From contig NZ_GL586311.1 in the NCBI RefSeq assembly GCF_000184945.1, positions 73,362 through 137,361 on the forward strand: a stretch of DNA of 64,000 nt. Reading direction: 5' to 3'. Numbering within the stretch: position 1 is the stretch's first letter; every line of letters starts with the position of its first letter. The notes below the pieces were generated by a model that worked only from the letters and a program-made list of their open reading frames with translations, made no database searches and had not been told where the DNA came from. The DNA is from Segatella buccae ATCC 33574. Its GTDB lineage: Bacteria; Bacteroidota; Bacteroidia; Bacteroidales; Bacteroidaceae. The position numbers and the translations under genes are program-made. Below, in pieces: positions 8,628-16,833 of this stretch.

Positions 8628-9053
8628 TCACCTCGTGTAAAACCGACGTGACCAACTGCCGTCTTTCTCACGCGTGAGCACCACAAGCCGTCGGTCGGTC
8701 AGCGTCTCTATCACAGAGTTGTCGCTCCCCTTGCTGTAGGTCACAACCAGTTGGTTGCCCGTCATCTGATAAGTGCCTGCCGTGGGATTCCACTGTCCGT
8801 CGTAGAATTCTTCAGTCATACACGACCCATTGCTGCGCAAAGTGAAACGCATGGCCAATTCACCCTCACGCTTAAACGTTTCCCGTTCGGTCTCCGTGGT
8901 TTCGGCATCAAACGAAACCTCGTTGACCATATACCACGTGCCTTGGATGTTCTCCTTGATCATGGGCAAATCGGCATCCTCAGAGCAGGCGGCAAAGCAC
9001 ATACCCACATAGGCCAGCAAGAAGGCCAGCAAAAACTGTCTTGGCGTTTTCAT
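8628..9053 (-). CDS. lipocalin-like lipoprotein
   Basis: The 141-residue product has a signal peptide with lipobox (FAAC, Cys near residue 22). The mature part begins with an IQGTWYMVNEVSF strand and alternates short beta strands (LAMRFTLRSNGSC, QWNPTAGTYQMTGNQLVVTYS, RLVVLTREKDGSWSRRF), the pattern of the small lipocalin-like/DUF4488-type lipoproteins common in Prevotella and Bacteroides. Ligand unknown. A TATATTTG box on the minus strand at 9071-9078 lies about 18 bp upstream, giving a very short leader. Confidence 0.7.
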   Translation of the reverse strand: MKTPRQFLLAFLLAYVGMCFAACSEDADLPMIKENIQGTWYMVNEVSFDAETTETERETFKREGELAMRFTLRSNGSCMTEEFYDGQWNPTAGTYQMTGNQLVVTYSKGSDNSVIETLTDRRLVVLTREKDGSWSRRFYTR

Positions 9054-9337
9054 ATCATCACGTTTGGGGACAAATATAGGAAAAAGTTTTCAATGTTGTA
9101 TCCCGTCATGTGCATTTTTTGTTCTCACAAGACAAAAAGCACGGCAAGGATGCACACTTTTCCACATCTGTGCACCCTCCCAACTGCTTTCTGATAACAA
9201 GAAATGTCCATCAGGCATCCCACCCCCCGTTATGACATCTGTCACTCGAGAAGCACCGGCTGGCAGGAAAAGTTTATTCTTTTGCCTTTATTTTTTACTT
9301 TATTGACATTTTTCCTTACCTTTGCAAAAAACAAGCA

Positions 9338-9607
9338 ATGGCAACGGAAAGCAACGACAACACTGAGAAGGTCATCCACTTCATGAACCAACTCGAACAG
9401 CTCGGCCTACAGCTAAAGGCGGCCGGCGACGAACAGCGGCTCACGCTCGGCCGGCTACTGGCCTTGAAAAAGAAAAAGAAGACAGACACCGAGGAATACG
9501 CCCGGCTCACGGAACGCAGCAAGACACTCCAGGCCCTCATAGACAAATGGCGCCCCGTGTATCTGGAACGCATGGCATGGGTGAAAGAGGTGCAGGGAAA
9601 GAAATAG
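9338..9607 (+). CDS. small charged coiled-coil hypothetical protein
   Basis: This 89-residue protein is almost entirely helical and charged: a leucine-heptad stretch (VIHFMNQLEQLGLQLKAAG), a Lys run in LLALKKKKKTDTEEY, and a C-terminal helix ending in KEVQGKK. It has no signal peptide or membrane segment, so it should be cytoplasmic, possibly nucleic-acid binding because of the basic patches. A TACCTTTG box at 9317-9324 lies 13 bp upstream of the ATG, supporting expression from an almost leaderless mRNA. I do not recognise a family. Confidence 0.65.
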   Translation: MATESNDNTEKVIHFMNQLEQLGLQLKAAGDEQRLTLGRLLALKKKKKTDTEEYARLTERSKTLQALIDKWRPVYLERMAWVKEVQGKK

Positions 9608-9665
9608 AGCCGGGGCTTTGACAAGCGGCTGTAACGTTGCCGCCCGCTCTCCTATCCGGACGGAA

Positions 9666-9715
9666 AACACAGAAGACCGGCTCTCTCGCAGTTGAGAAAG
9701 CCGGTCTTCTGTGTT
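9666..9715. terminator. bidirectional terminator
   Basis: A perfect 17-bp stem (9666-9682 with 9699-9715) separates the rightward coiled-coil gene from the leftward protease gene. It can serve both convergent units. Confidence 0.8.
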
Positions 9716-9735
9716 CTTAAAATATCACAATGCCA

Positions 9736-12459
9736 CTATCCGCCATACACAAAGCGGTGGGCCGTATGCCGGCCCCGGGCCTCAATGCGCAAAATATACA
9801 CGCCACCGGACAAGCCTTGCAAGGAGATTGCAGCTTCGCTTCTGCCTGCCACAGAGACTTGCCGCACCAGCCGACCGTTGACATCAAACAGCCTCAACGC
9901 GAGCAGACTGCCGCCACGCACCTCAATGACTTTATTGCCATGAGTCACGGCCAGTTCTTCACCGCCACCGTCTGCACTTTCTATACCTGTGGCCCCGCCA
10001 TTGTCCGGAACATGCTTGCTGCCTTTAAAGGTAACATAATAGACGGGGATTCCGGAGTTTGAGATTTCAAAATCCTTGCCATCGCTGTTGCCATAGAGCA
10101 CCATCCGATAGCGTCGTCCGTTGACAACCGGCAAGTCGGTATTCTTCAGCCAACCGCTATTCACTTCAACTACGGCTCCCGGCACCACTGTCACCTGCTT
10201 AGGAGATTTAGTGAGCTTCAACATCTGACGGGTTGTCATGTCTTGCAAGAAAATGCTGACAGTGCCTTGATAAGTCTTCCCCAAGGTGGTCTTGAGTCTG
10301 GCCATGACGCCCAACAGGCTGTACCGCCCAAGGTCGATTTCCTCGCGTGAGATTGCATCCCTCCCATCGTCATAGAACACAATTTCCTGATTTTTCAACC
10401 AACTGCCTGCCGACAAAGGCCGAATCTCCACAAAAGCACTTTCCTTGTCATGGAGTTTGCCCACCCGGTAGCGCACGGCCTGCCCGTCTTCAAGACCTCC
10501 CTGTCCGTCGTCTCCGATCACTTCAAGACGCACCTCATAGTGCCCGGGAGCAATGTCTTCGCCTAAGGTCAGGGGCACGGAAACATCGTTGGCAGAAAAA
10601 CCGTCAAACTCAACAGCCTTCTGTGTTCTCCCCACACAGGCCACCTTGCCATCCTTGCCGAGCAACAGCATCTTCACATAGCCGTCACGAGGCACTCCAC
10701 TCAAATTTTTGAGGGGCAAAACGACCGTCGTCTTGCCACCCGGCACAAGCAGTCCGTCCACCACCGGTTCGCCCATCAGCTGGAAACCGGCTTCCTGTTT
10801 GTTCAGTTCAGCAATGCGTATGTTGGCGTTCGTCAACTCTATTTCCATCGTGGGCGCATTCTTCATCTTCACCCACTCGTCCCACTTGCCGTCCGGCAGC
10901 AAAGCCACACACATCGGCACAAGCCGGTAGTAACCGTTTGCCAGTTCCTTCAAAGGCACGTTTATCGTCTGCGGCGTATTGATGAGTCCGTCGCTGATAA
11001 GTGATTTGTCCTCGTATTGGGCAAAATGCCGGTTGGTGAAGCCGCCAGAAGCATAATCGTCGGAGGGACAGATCGCGACACGCTCCCCTACCGAATCATA
11101 AATTCCGATACCGATGTCGCCCTTGAAGTTTTTCCCTTTATTCACGAAATGGCTCATAGCGACAGCCATCGTCCGGGTGCGTGGAAGCATCTTCTCTTCG
11201 GACGACGGCAAGACGAGATAGCCTTCACCGTTGAACGAGAGTTGCGGACTGTCTTCCAAAAGCGCCTTATCCACGGGCATACTGCCCGGTTTGTTGGGGT
11301 GCGCGACAATGGCCTCGACACCATAGCTGAAAGCCAACGGCCGACCTCCAAACTCGCTGCCGCTCTGGCTCACGTTGAGAGCCGTGAGCGAATAGTAGCC
11401 GTCACTCTGTCCTCCCCAACCGAAATTCATGTGGAAGAGTCCGTTTTCGTCAAATCCGTCGGCTACCCACGCATGGCCGGAGCCACCGCCTTTGCCCGAA
11501 CCGGACAAATAGACAGGATAGCCGTTGAGCAATTCGCTTCGCAGAATGGCAGTAAAATTGGCAGCCCCTTCATTGAGTTTGCTGATGAACGCCACCGAAT
11601 AGTCGAAGTTGTCTTTCAGGGCCTGATAGGCCAACCGACTCTGCGTACCGCTCGCCCGAGGCGTGTATTGCATCCTCACAGCGATACCCACATCGCTCAT
11701 GAGTTTAGCAACGGCATCTTTCTGCACCTGCGTGGCTCCCCCAAAAGAGGCATAGGCGGGCAACATGTCGGCCCAAGCATAGTGTGAACGGCTGAAATCG
11801 GCCGACTTCTTCCGCCGGTCATAAGTCACGGTGTATTCCACCTTACCTTTCCCCGTTTCCGGCCAACGGTGATAGTACATCACCTGTGCCACCGCCGTGG
11901 CCACACAGCCGGTGTAGGGATAGCCCGTCATGCCGTTATAGGGTTCTGCCTGGCTCCATCGGCTTGCCAGCAGCGGGGCCACCGTCTTGCTGTATCGCGG
12001 AGTTTTAGCACGCTCGCCCGACACATGCTGAAGCCGTTGCAACTGTCTGAAACTACGCGTGTAGCCGGCCAACAACAACTTCACGCCGGGGTTGGCATGC
12101 AAAGTGTCGAGTTTGCCCTCGCGACTATAGGCAAGCACTTCGCCCATGTCGCCGTCACCGGAGACAATGACAAATCCCTTTCCTTGCACATCATTGAATA
12201 TATAATAAGGTGTAACCGCATCCTTGCCCCCCTTTCCCTTCGTGGCCCGGGTGGAAATGTTTTTGGGCAAAGTGACATATTCCCGGGCAATGCGTAACGC
12301 CTGCCGGGGTGTCACCTGCTCCGCGCGGAGCGACAACAAGGGGAACAAGAACAGGCCGATGCCCACACACAAAGTCAAGGCGACGCTACCGAAGCGCAAC
12401 CCGCATACAAAAATCGAGAACTTCTGATATGTCCTCTTAACTTGCTTTATCATTCTCAC
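9736..12459 (-). CDS. C10 family (streptopain/interpain-like) cysteine protease with T9SS-type C-terminal domain
   Basis: The 907-residue protein has a long N-terminal segment with one hydrophobic export signal (about 23-46). A Spi-type propeptide region (about 47-150) is followed by a C10 catalytic domain (about 160-390). The nucleophile is Cys185 in PYTGCVATAVAQ and the catalytic histidine is His329 in GGSGHAWVADGF, followed by the conserved NFGWGG motif. The C-terminal half is beta-rich, and the last ~75 residues (LRLFDVNGRLVRQ, then GLSGGVYILRIEARG) look like a T9SS type A sorting domain. Interpain A of P. intermedia, a related protease, degrades complement and haem proteins. Export through the PorX/PorW-linked system encoded at 32-37 kb is inferred. 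Confidence 0.88.
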   Translation of the reverse strand: MRMIKQVKRTYQKFSIFVCGLRFGSVALTLCVGIGLFLFPLLSLRAEQVTPRQALRIAREYVTLPKNISTRATKGKGGKDAVTPYYIFNDVQGKGFVIVSGDGDMGEVLAYSREGKLDTLHANPGVKLLLAGYTRSFRQLQRLQHVSGERAKTPRYSKTVAPLLASRWSQAEPYNGMTGYPYTGCVATAVAQVMYYHRWPETGKGKVEYTVTYDRRKKSADFSRSHYAWADMLPAYASFGGATQVQKDAVAKLMSDVGIAVRMQYTPRASGTQSRLAYQALKDNFDYSVAFISKLNEGAANFTAILRSELLNGYPVYLSGSGKGGGSGHAWVADGFDENGLFHMNFGWGGQSDGYYSLTALNVSQSGSEFGGRPLAFSYGVEAIVAHPNKPGSMPVDKALLEDSPQLSFNGEGYLVLPSSEEKMLPRTRTMAVAMSHFVNKGKNFKGDIGIGIYDSVGERVAICPSDDYASGGFTNRHFAQYEDKSLISDGLINTPQTINVPLKELANGYYRLVPMCVALLPDGKWDEWVKMKNAPTMEIELTNANIRIAELNKQEAGFQLMGEPVVDGLLVPGGKTTVVLPLKNLSGVPRDGYVKMLLLGKDGKVACVGRTQKAVEFDGFSANDVSVPLTLGEDIAPGHYEVRLEVIGDDGQGGLEDGQAVRYRVGKLHDKESAFVEIRPLSAGSWLKNQEIVFYDDGRDAISREEIDLGRYSLLGVMARLKTTLGKTYQGTVSIFLQDMTTRQMLKLTKSPKQVTVVPGAVVEVNSGWLKNTDLPVVNGRRYRMVLYGNSDGKDFEISNSGIPVYYVTFKGSKHVPDNGGATGIESADGGGEELAVTHGNKVIEVRGGSLLALRLFDVNGRLVRQVSVAGRSEAAISLQGLSGGVYILRIEARGRHTAHRFVYGG

Positions 12460-12860
12460 TAATTATTTTCTCGTAAATATCATAAAATCCAATGGCTTCC
12501 CCCAAGCGGGAAAGAGAACTGCCACCCACTCCGCAAAGGGCCTCAACCTTCTTTCAAGTTGCTTCTCCCCACACTTACAATCCCCACCTTCGGCCATTAG
12601 CATCATTTTGGGGGCTGCAAAGATAAGCACTTTATTTGAAATTAAAGAAGCTATCGGTAAAATTCTACCCGTCTTCCATACAATCCGCTTTTCAGACGAT
12701 AACATCTCTAATGAAGGAATATCAATGGGATTAACCGATATAATCATCAAAACACTTCTACATAATCGGATAAACTGCAGAAGACATTCTGTATATGGAG
12801 TTGGAAACAGATAAACAGCAATTAGTGCAAGAATGATTCTTGCAAAAACAAGATAAATTA
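12460..12860. other. intergenic region between the protease and the CRISPR island
   Basis: About 400 bp without a supported gene. It holds a minus-strand TATCTTTG box (CAAAGATA at 12618-12625), likely the -7 element of the protease gene, giving a leader of about 150 nt. Short frames of 95 and 68 codons overlap here on opposite strands and lack any support. Confidence 0.6.
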
Positions 12861-12891
12861 TTTGTAGATAGAAAGAAAAATGCTATATTTG
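12861..12891 (+). promoter_or_regulatory. promoter of cas13b-csx28
   Basis: TTTG at 12861-12864, a 19-bp gap, and TATATTTG at 12884-12891 form a complete Bacteroidetes promoter. Transcription should begin near 12897, downstream of the TTG at 12840 that opens the reading frame and 18 bp before the ATG at 12915. Confidence 0.8.
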
Positions 12892-12914
12892 CCTTTCCTA
12901 AATATATAACAATA

Positions 12915-15900
12915 ATGGAAAACAAAGAGAAACCTGAACCAATTTATTATGAATTGACAGATAAGCATTTCTGGGCTGCCTTTCTTAACTTGGCGCGCCA
13001 CAATGTCTATACCACCATTAATCACATCAACAGACGTTTGGAAATAGCAGAGCTAAAAGACGATGGATATATGATGGGCATTAAAGGCAGCTGGAACGAG
13101 CAAGCGAAAAAACTCGACAAAAAAGTTCGGCTGAGAGACTTGATCATGAAACACTTTCCTTTTCTGGAAGCTGCAGCTTATGAAATGACAAACTCTAAAA
13201 GTCCCAACAATAAGGAGCAACGGGAAAAGGAACAATCCGAAGCCCTATCACTTAACAACTTGAAGAATGTTCTATTCATTTTCTTGGAAAAACTTCAGGT
13301 TCTCAGGAACTACTACTCCCATTACAAGTATTCTGAAGAATCCCCAAAACCGATATTTGAAACAAGCCTTTTGAAAAACATGTATAAGGTTTTCGATGCC
13401 AATGTGCGGTTAGTAAAGAGAGACTATATGCATCATGAGAATATAGACATGCAAAGAGATTTTACACATCTCAACAGGAAAAAACAAGTGGGACGAACAA
13501 AAAACATCATAGACAGTCCTAACTTTCATTACCATTTTGCAGATAAAGAAGGCAATATGACCATAGCAGGCTTACTGTTCTTCGTCTCTTTATTTCTTGA
13601 TAAAAAAGACGCTATTTGGATGCAGAAAAAGCTAAAGGGATTTAAAGATGGCAGAAACTTGCGTGAGCAAATGACAAACGAAGTATTTTGCAGAAGCCGT
13701 ATATCTTTGCCTAAGCTAAAATTAGAGAATGTACAGACAAAAGACTGGATGCAACTTGATATGCTTAACGAATTGGTTCGCTGTCCCAAATCGCTGTATG
13801 AACGGTTACGAGAAAAAGATAGGGAAAGTTTTAAAGTACCTTTCGATATTTTCTCTGACGACTATAATGCTGAAGAAGAACCATTTAAGAACACGCTTGT
13901 AAGGCATCAAGACCGCTTTCCATATTTTGTCTTGAGATATTTCGATTTAAATGAGATATTCGAACAACTCCGCTTCCAAATAGATTTAGGTACCTATCAT
14001 TTCTCTATCTATAACAAACGTATCGGTGACGAAGATGAAGTTCGCCATCTCACACATCATCTATATGGCTTTGCGCGCATTCAGGACTTTGCACCACAAA
14101 ACCAACCAGAAGAATGGAGAAAATTAGTGAAAGACTTAGATCATTTTGAGACATCGCAAGAGCCTTACATATCTAAGACTGCTCCACATTACCATTTAGA
14201 GAATGAAAAGATAGGCATTAAGTTTTGCAGTGCCCACAACAACCTCTTTCCATCTCTTCAGACCGACAAAACATGCAATGGAAGAAGTAAATTTAATCTC
14301 GGAACACAATTTACAGCAGAAGCATTTTTAAGTGTCCACGAATTGTTGCCGATGATGTTTTATTATCTGTTATTGACCAAGGATTACTCCAGAAAAGAAA
14401 GCGCAGACAAAGTAGAGGGAATTATAAGAAAAGAAATAAGCAACATATACGCTATCTACGATGCTTTTGCCAATAATGAGATAAATAGCATTGCAGACTT
14501 AACCCGTCGGCTTCAAAATACAAATATACTACAAGGCCATTTGCCAAAACAAATGATTTCCATATTGAAAGGCAGACAAAAAGATATGGGAAAAGAGGCT
14601 GAGCGCAAAATTGGGGAAATGATAGACGACACCCAAAGAAGACTTGACTTGCTCTGCAAGCAGACAAATCAGAAGATAAGGATTGGCAAAAGGAATGCCG
14701 GTCTGCTAAAATCGGGAAAAATTGCAGATTGGTTGGTAAATGACATGATGCGCTTCCAACCTGTTCAAAAAGACCAAAATAACATTCCAATAAACAATAG
14801 CAAGGCTAACAGCACCGAATATCGAATGCTTCAGCGTGCGCTTGCCCTTTTCGGCAGTGAGAACTTCCGCCTTAAGGCATATTTTAATCAAATGAATCTT
14901 GTGGGGAATGACAATCCGCATCCTTTCCTTGCAGAAACACAATGGGAACATCAAACTAACATTCTGTCTTTCTACCGAAACTATTTGGAAGCGAGGAAAA
15001 AGTATCTTAAGGGCTTAAAACCACAAAACTGGAAACAATATCAGCATTTTCTCATACTTAAAGTACAGAAGACCAACCGCAACACATTAGTTACAGGATG
15101 GAAAAACAGTTTCAATCTCCCCCGTGGAATATTTACCCAACCAATAAGGGAATGGTTTGAGAAACATAATAATTCAAAAAGAATATACGACCAAATACTA
15201 TCTTTTGACCGAGTAGGGTTTGTTGCAAAAGCTATTCCCTTATACTTTGCAGAAGAATATAAAGACAATGTACAGCCTTTCTACGATTATCCGTTCAATA
15301 TCGGCAACAGACTTAAACCAAAAAAAAGGCAATTCTTAGATAAAAAAGAGCGTGTCGAATTGTGGCAAAAGAATAAAGAGCTATTCAAAAATTATCCGTC
15401 TGAAAAGAAAAAGACAGACTTAGCTTATCTTGATTTTTTATCATGGAAAAAGTTCGAACGCGAACTGCGACTTATCAAGAATCAGGATATCGTCACATGG
15501 TTGATGTTCAAAGAACTATTCAATATGGCTACTGTGGAAGGATTGAAGATTGGAGAAATACATCTGAGGGACATCGATACAAACACGGCAAATGAGGAAA
15601 GCAACAATATTCTAAATAGAATCATGCCCATGAAGTTGCCTGTTAAAACATACGAAACAGACAATAAAGGAAATATATTAAAGGAAAGACCTTTAGCAAC
15701 CTTTTATATCGAAGAAACGGAAACCAAAGTCCTGAAACAGGGCAATTTCAAAGCATTGGTAAAAGACCGAAGACTCAATGGGCTATTCTCATTTGCAGAA
15801 ACTACAGACTTGAACTTAGAGGAACATCCTATCAGCAAATTGAGTGTAGACCTTGAGCTTATAAAATATCAGACTACAAGGATTAGTATCTTTGAGATGA

Positions 15901-16223
15901 CATTAGGACTGGAAAAGAAACTCATAGACAAATATTCCACACTACCTACAGATAGCTTCAGAAATATGCTTGAAAGGTGGTTGCAGTGCAAAGCTAATAG
16001 ACCGGAATTAAAGAATTACGTTAATAGTTTGATTGCAGTGAGAAATGCTTTTTCCCACAACCAGTATCCCATGTATGATGCCACACTCTTTGCTGAAGTT
16101 AAAAAATTTACTCTTTTCCCTTCTGTCGATACAAAAAAGATTGAGCTAAATATAGCGCCACAGTTACTGGAAATAGTAGGAAAAGCCATAAAAGAAATTG
16201 AAAAATCAGAAAATAAAAACTAA
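12915..16223 (+). CDS. cas13b: type VI-B2 CRISPR effector RNase Cas13b
   Basis: Cas13b is a crRNA-guided RNase that, once bound to target RNA, cuts RNA in cis and trans through two HEPN domains. From the ATG at 12915 it has 1102 residues; the frame opens at a TTG (12840), which gives the 1127-residue form known from P. buccae. In the long numbering the HEPN R-x4-H motifs are R156-H161 (VLRNYYSHY) and R1068-H1073 (AVRNAFSHN), one at each end, as is diagnostic for Cas13b. K393 (IYNKRIG), which I recall as implicated in crRNA processing, lies in the lid region. The promoter at 12861-12891 sits inside the 5' extension, so the shorter start is preferred. The gene is AT-rich compared with its neighbours, fitting horizontal transfer. 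It is followed after 3 bp by csx28 and then by the array, all on one strand. Confidence 0.97.
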   Translation: MENKEKPEPIYYELTDKHFWAAFLNLARHNVYTTINHINRRLEIAELKDDGYMMGIKGSWNEQAKKLDKKVRLRDLIMKHFPFLEAAAYEMTNSKSPNNKEQREKEQSEALSLNNLKNVLFIFLEKLQVLRNYYSHYKYSEESPKPIFETSLLKNMYKVFDANVRLVKRDYMHHENIDMQRDFTHLNRKKQVGRTKNIIDSPNFHYHFADKEGNMTIAGLLFFVSLFLDKKDAIWMQKKLKGFKDGRNLREQMTNEVFCRSRISLPKLKLENVQTKDWMQLDMLNELVRCPKSLYERLREKDRESFKVPFDIFSDDYNAEEEPFKNTLVRHQDRFPYFVLRYFDLNEIFEQLRFQIDLGTYHFSIYNKRIGDEDEVRHLTHHLYGFARIQDFAPQNQPEEWRKLVKDLDHFETSQEPYISKTAPHYHLENEKIGIKFCSAHNNLFPSLQTDKTCNGRSKFNLGTQFTAEAFLSVHELLPMMFYYLLLTKDYSRKESADKVEGIIRKEISNIYAIYDAFANNEINSIADLTRRLQNTNILQGHLPKQMISILKGRQKDMGKEAERKIGEMIDDTQRRLDLLCKQTNQKIRIGKRNAGLLKSGKIADWLVNDMMRFQPVQKDQNNIPINNSKANSTEYRMLQRALALFGSENFRLKAYFNQMNLVGNDNPHPFLAETQWEHQTNILSFYRNYLEARKKYLKGLKPQNWKQYQHFLILKVQKTNRNTLVTGWKNSFNLPRGIFTQPIREWFEKHNNSKRIYDQILSFDRVGFVAKAIPLYFAEEYKDNVQPFYDYPFNIGNRLKPKKRQFLDKKERVELWQKNKELFKNYPSEKKKTDLAYLDFLSWKKFERELRLIKNQDIVTWLMFKELFNMATVEGLKIGEIHLRDIDTNTANEESNNILNRIMPMKLPVKTYETDNKGNILKERPLATFYIEETETKVLKQGNFKALVKDRRLNGLFSFAETTDLNLEEHPISKLSVDLELIKYQTTRISIFEMTLGLEKKLIDKYSTLPTDSFRNMLERWLQCKANRPELKNYVNSLIAVRNAFSHNQYPMYDATLFAEVKKFTLFPSVDTKKIELNIAPQLLEIVGKAIKEIEKSENKN

Positions 16224-16226
16224 ATT

Positions 16227-16760
16227 ATGGATTATATGGAATTAGCGAAAGAGGCATTCTCTATAATATGTACCTTCATAGCAGCATACGTGGCCTATTA
16301 CTATGCTATCAAGCAACTACACCAAAAAAGTGTTGAGAATATTGAATATGCCAAATACCAAGCTGTGTTACAAGCACATAAAAGCCTGTATAAACTACTC
16401 AGATTTACTACAAATACTGAAAATGAAGACAGCATATTGATTTGGGAAAAAACAAAAGATGGTAAGCAAGAAGCAACCTATTATTTTAGAAAAGAAAACA
16501 TACGCAAATTTATAAAAGAGCTTTCCAAAGAAATATATAACGAAGGATGTGGTATTTTTATGTCAAAAGAGGCTCTGTCACTAATTTCCGAATATAGAAA
16601 TATTGTTTATGGTTTCATGCTTTCCGCCCAAAACAATCCCCAAGAAACAATAAGAATAACTAATAGAGAGTCTGTAGAACGAATGAAAAAGATTCACCAA
16701 AACCTCTCGATAGAAATCAGACAAGCAATCAATCTGAAAAAACGAGATTTAAGATTTTAA
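16227..16760 (+). CDS. csx28: Csx28, membrane effector accessory of type VI-B2
   Basis: This 177-residue protein starts 3 bp after the cas13b stop and is surely translated from the same mRNA. One N-terminal membrane segment (about residues 10-28, IICTFIAAYVAYYYAI) is followed by a helical cytoplasmic part. R152 and H157 in ERMKKIHQN form a divergent HEPN-like R-x4-H motif. Published work on P. buccae Csx28 describes an octameric membrane pore that strengthens Cas13b defence by depolarising the membrane after target recognition. The sequence here agrees with that protein in length, topology and context. No cas1 or cas2 is nearby, as is usual for type VI-B. Confidence 0.95.
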   Translation: MDYMELAKEAFSIICTFIAAYVAYYYAIKQLHQKSVENIEYAKYQAVLQAHKSLYKLLRFTTNTENEDSILIWEKTKDGKQEATYYFRKENIRKFIKELSKEIYNEGCGIFMSKEALSLISEYRNIVYGFMLSAQNNPQETIRITNRESVERMKKIHQNLSIEIRQAINLKKRDLRF

Positions 16761-16833
16761 TAAATAAAAAGTGAGGAAGTATAACCTAAAAATAAAGAAA
16801 ATAGATTGGAAATGAGTCGTTTACTAAATATCT
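16761..16833 (+). promoter_or_regulatory. CRISPR leader
   Basis: A short, very AT-rich 73-bp spacer joins csx28 to the first repeat. ATTG at 16805-16808, a 20-bp gap and TATCTGTT (16829-16836) resemble a weak Bacteroidetes promoter whose -7 box would overlap the first repeat. Read-through from csx28 is the alternative. Confidence 0.4.

Noticed and set aside
12463..12814. 95-codon minus and 68-codon plus frames before the cas13b promoter
   Set aside because: They overlap each other and the protease leader, and have no promoter or family resemblance.
12840..12914. TTG start giving the 25-residue N-terminal extension of Cas13b
   Set aside because: It lies upstream of a full consensus promoter, so it should not be on the main transcript. 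Kept as a testable finding rather than as the called start.
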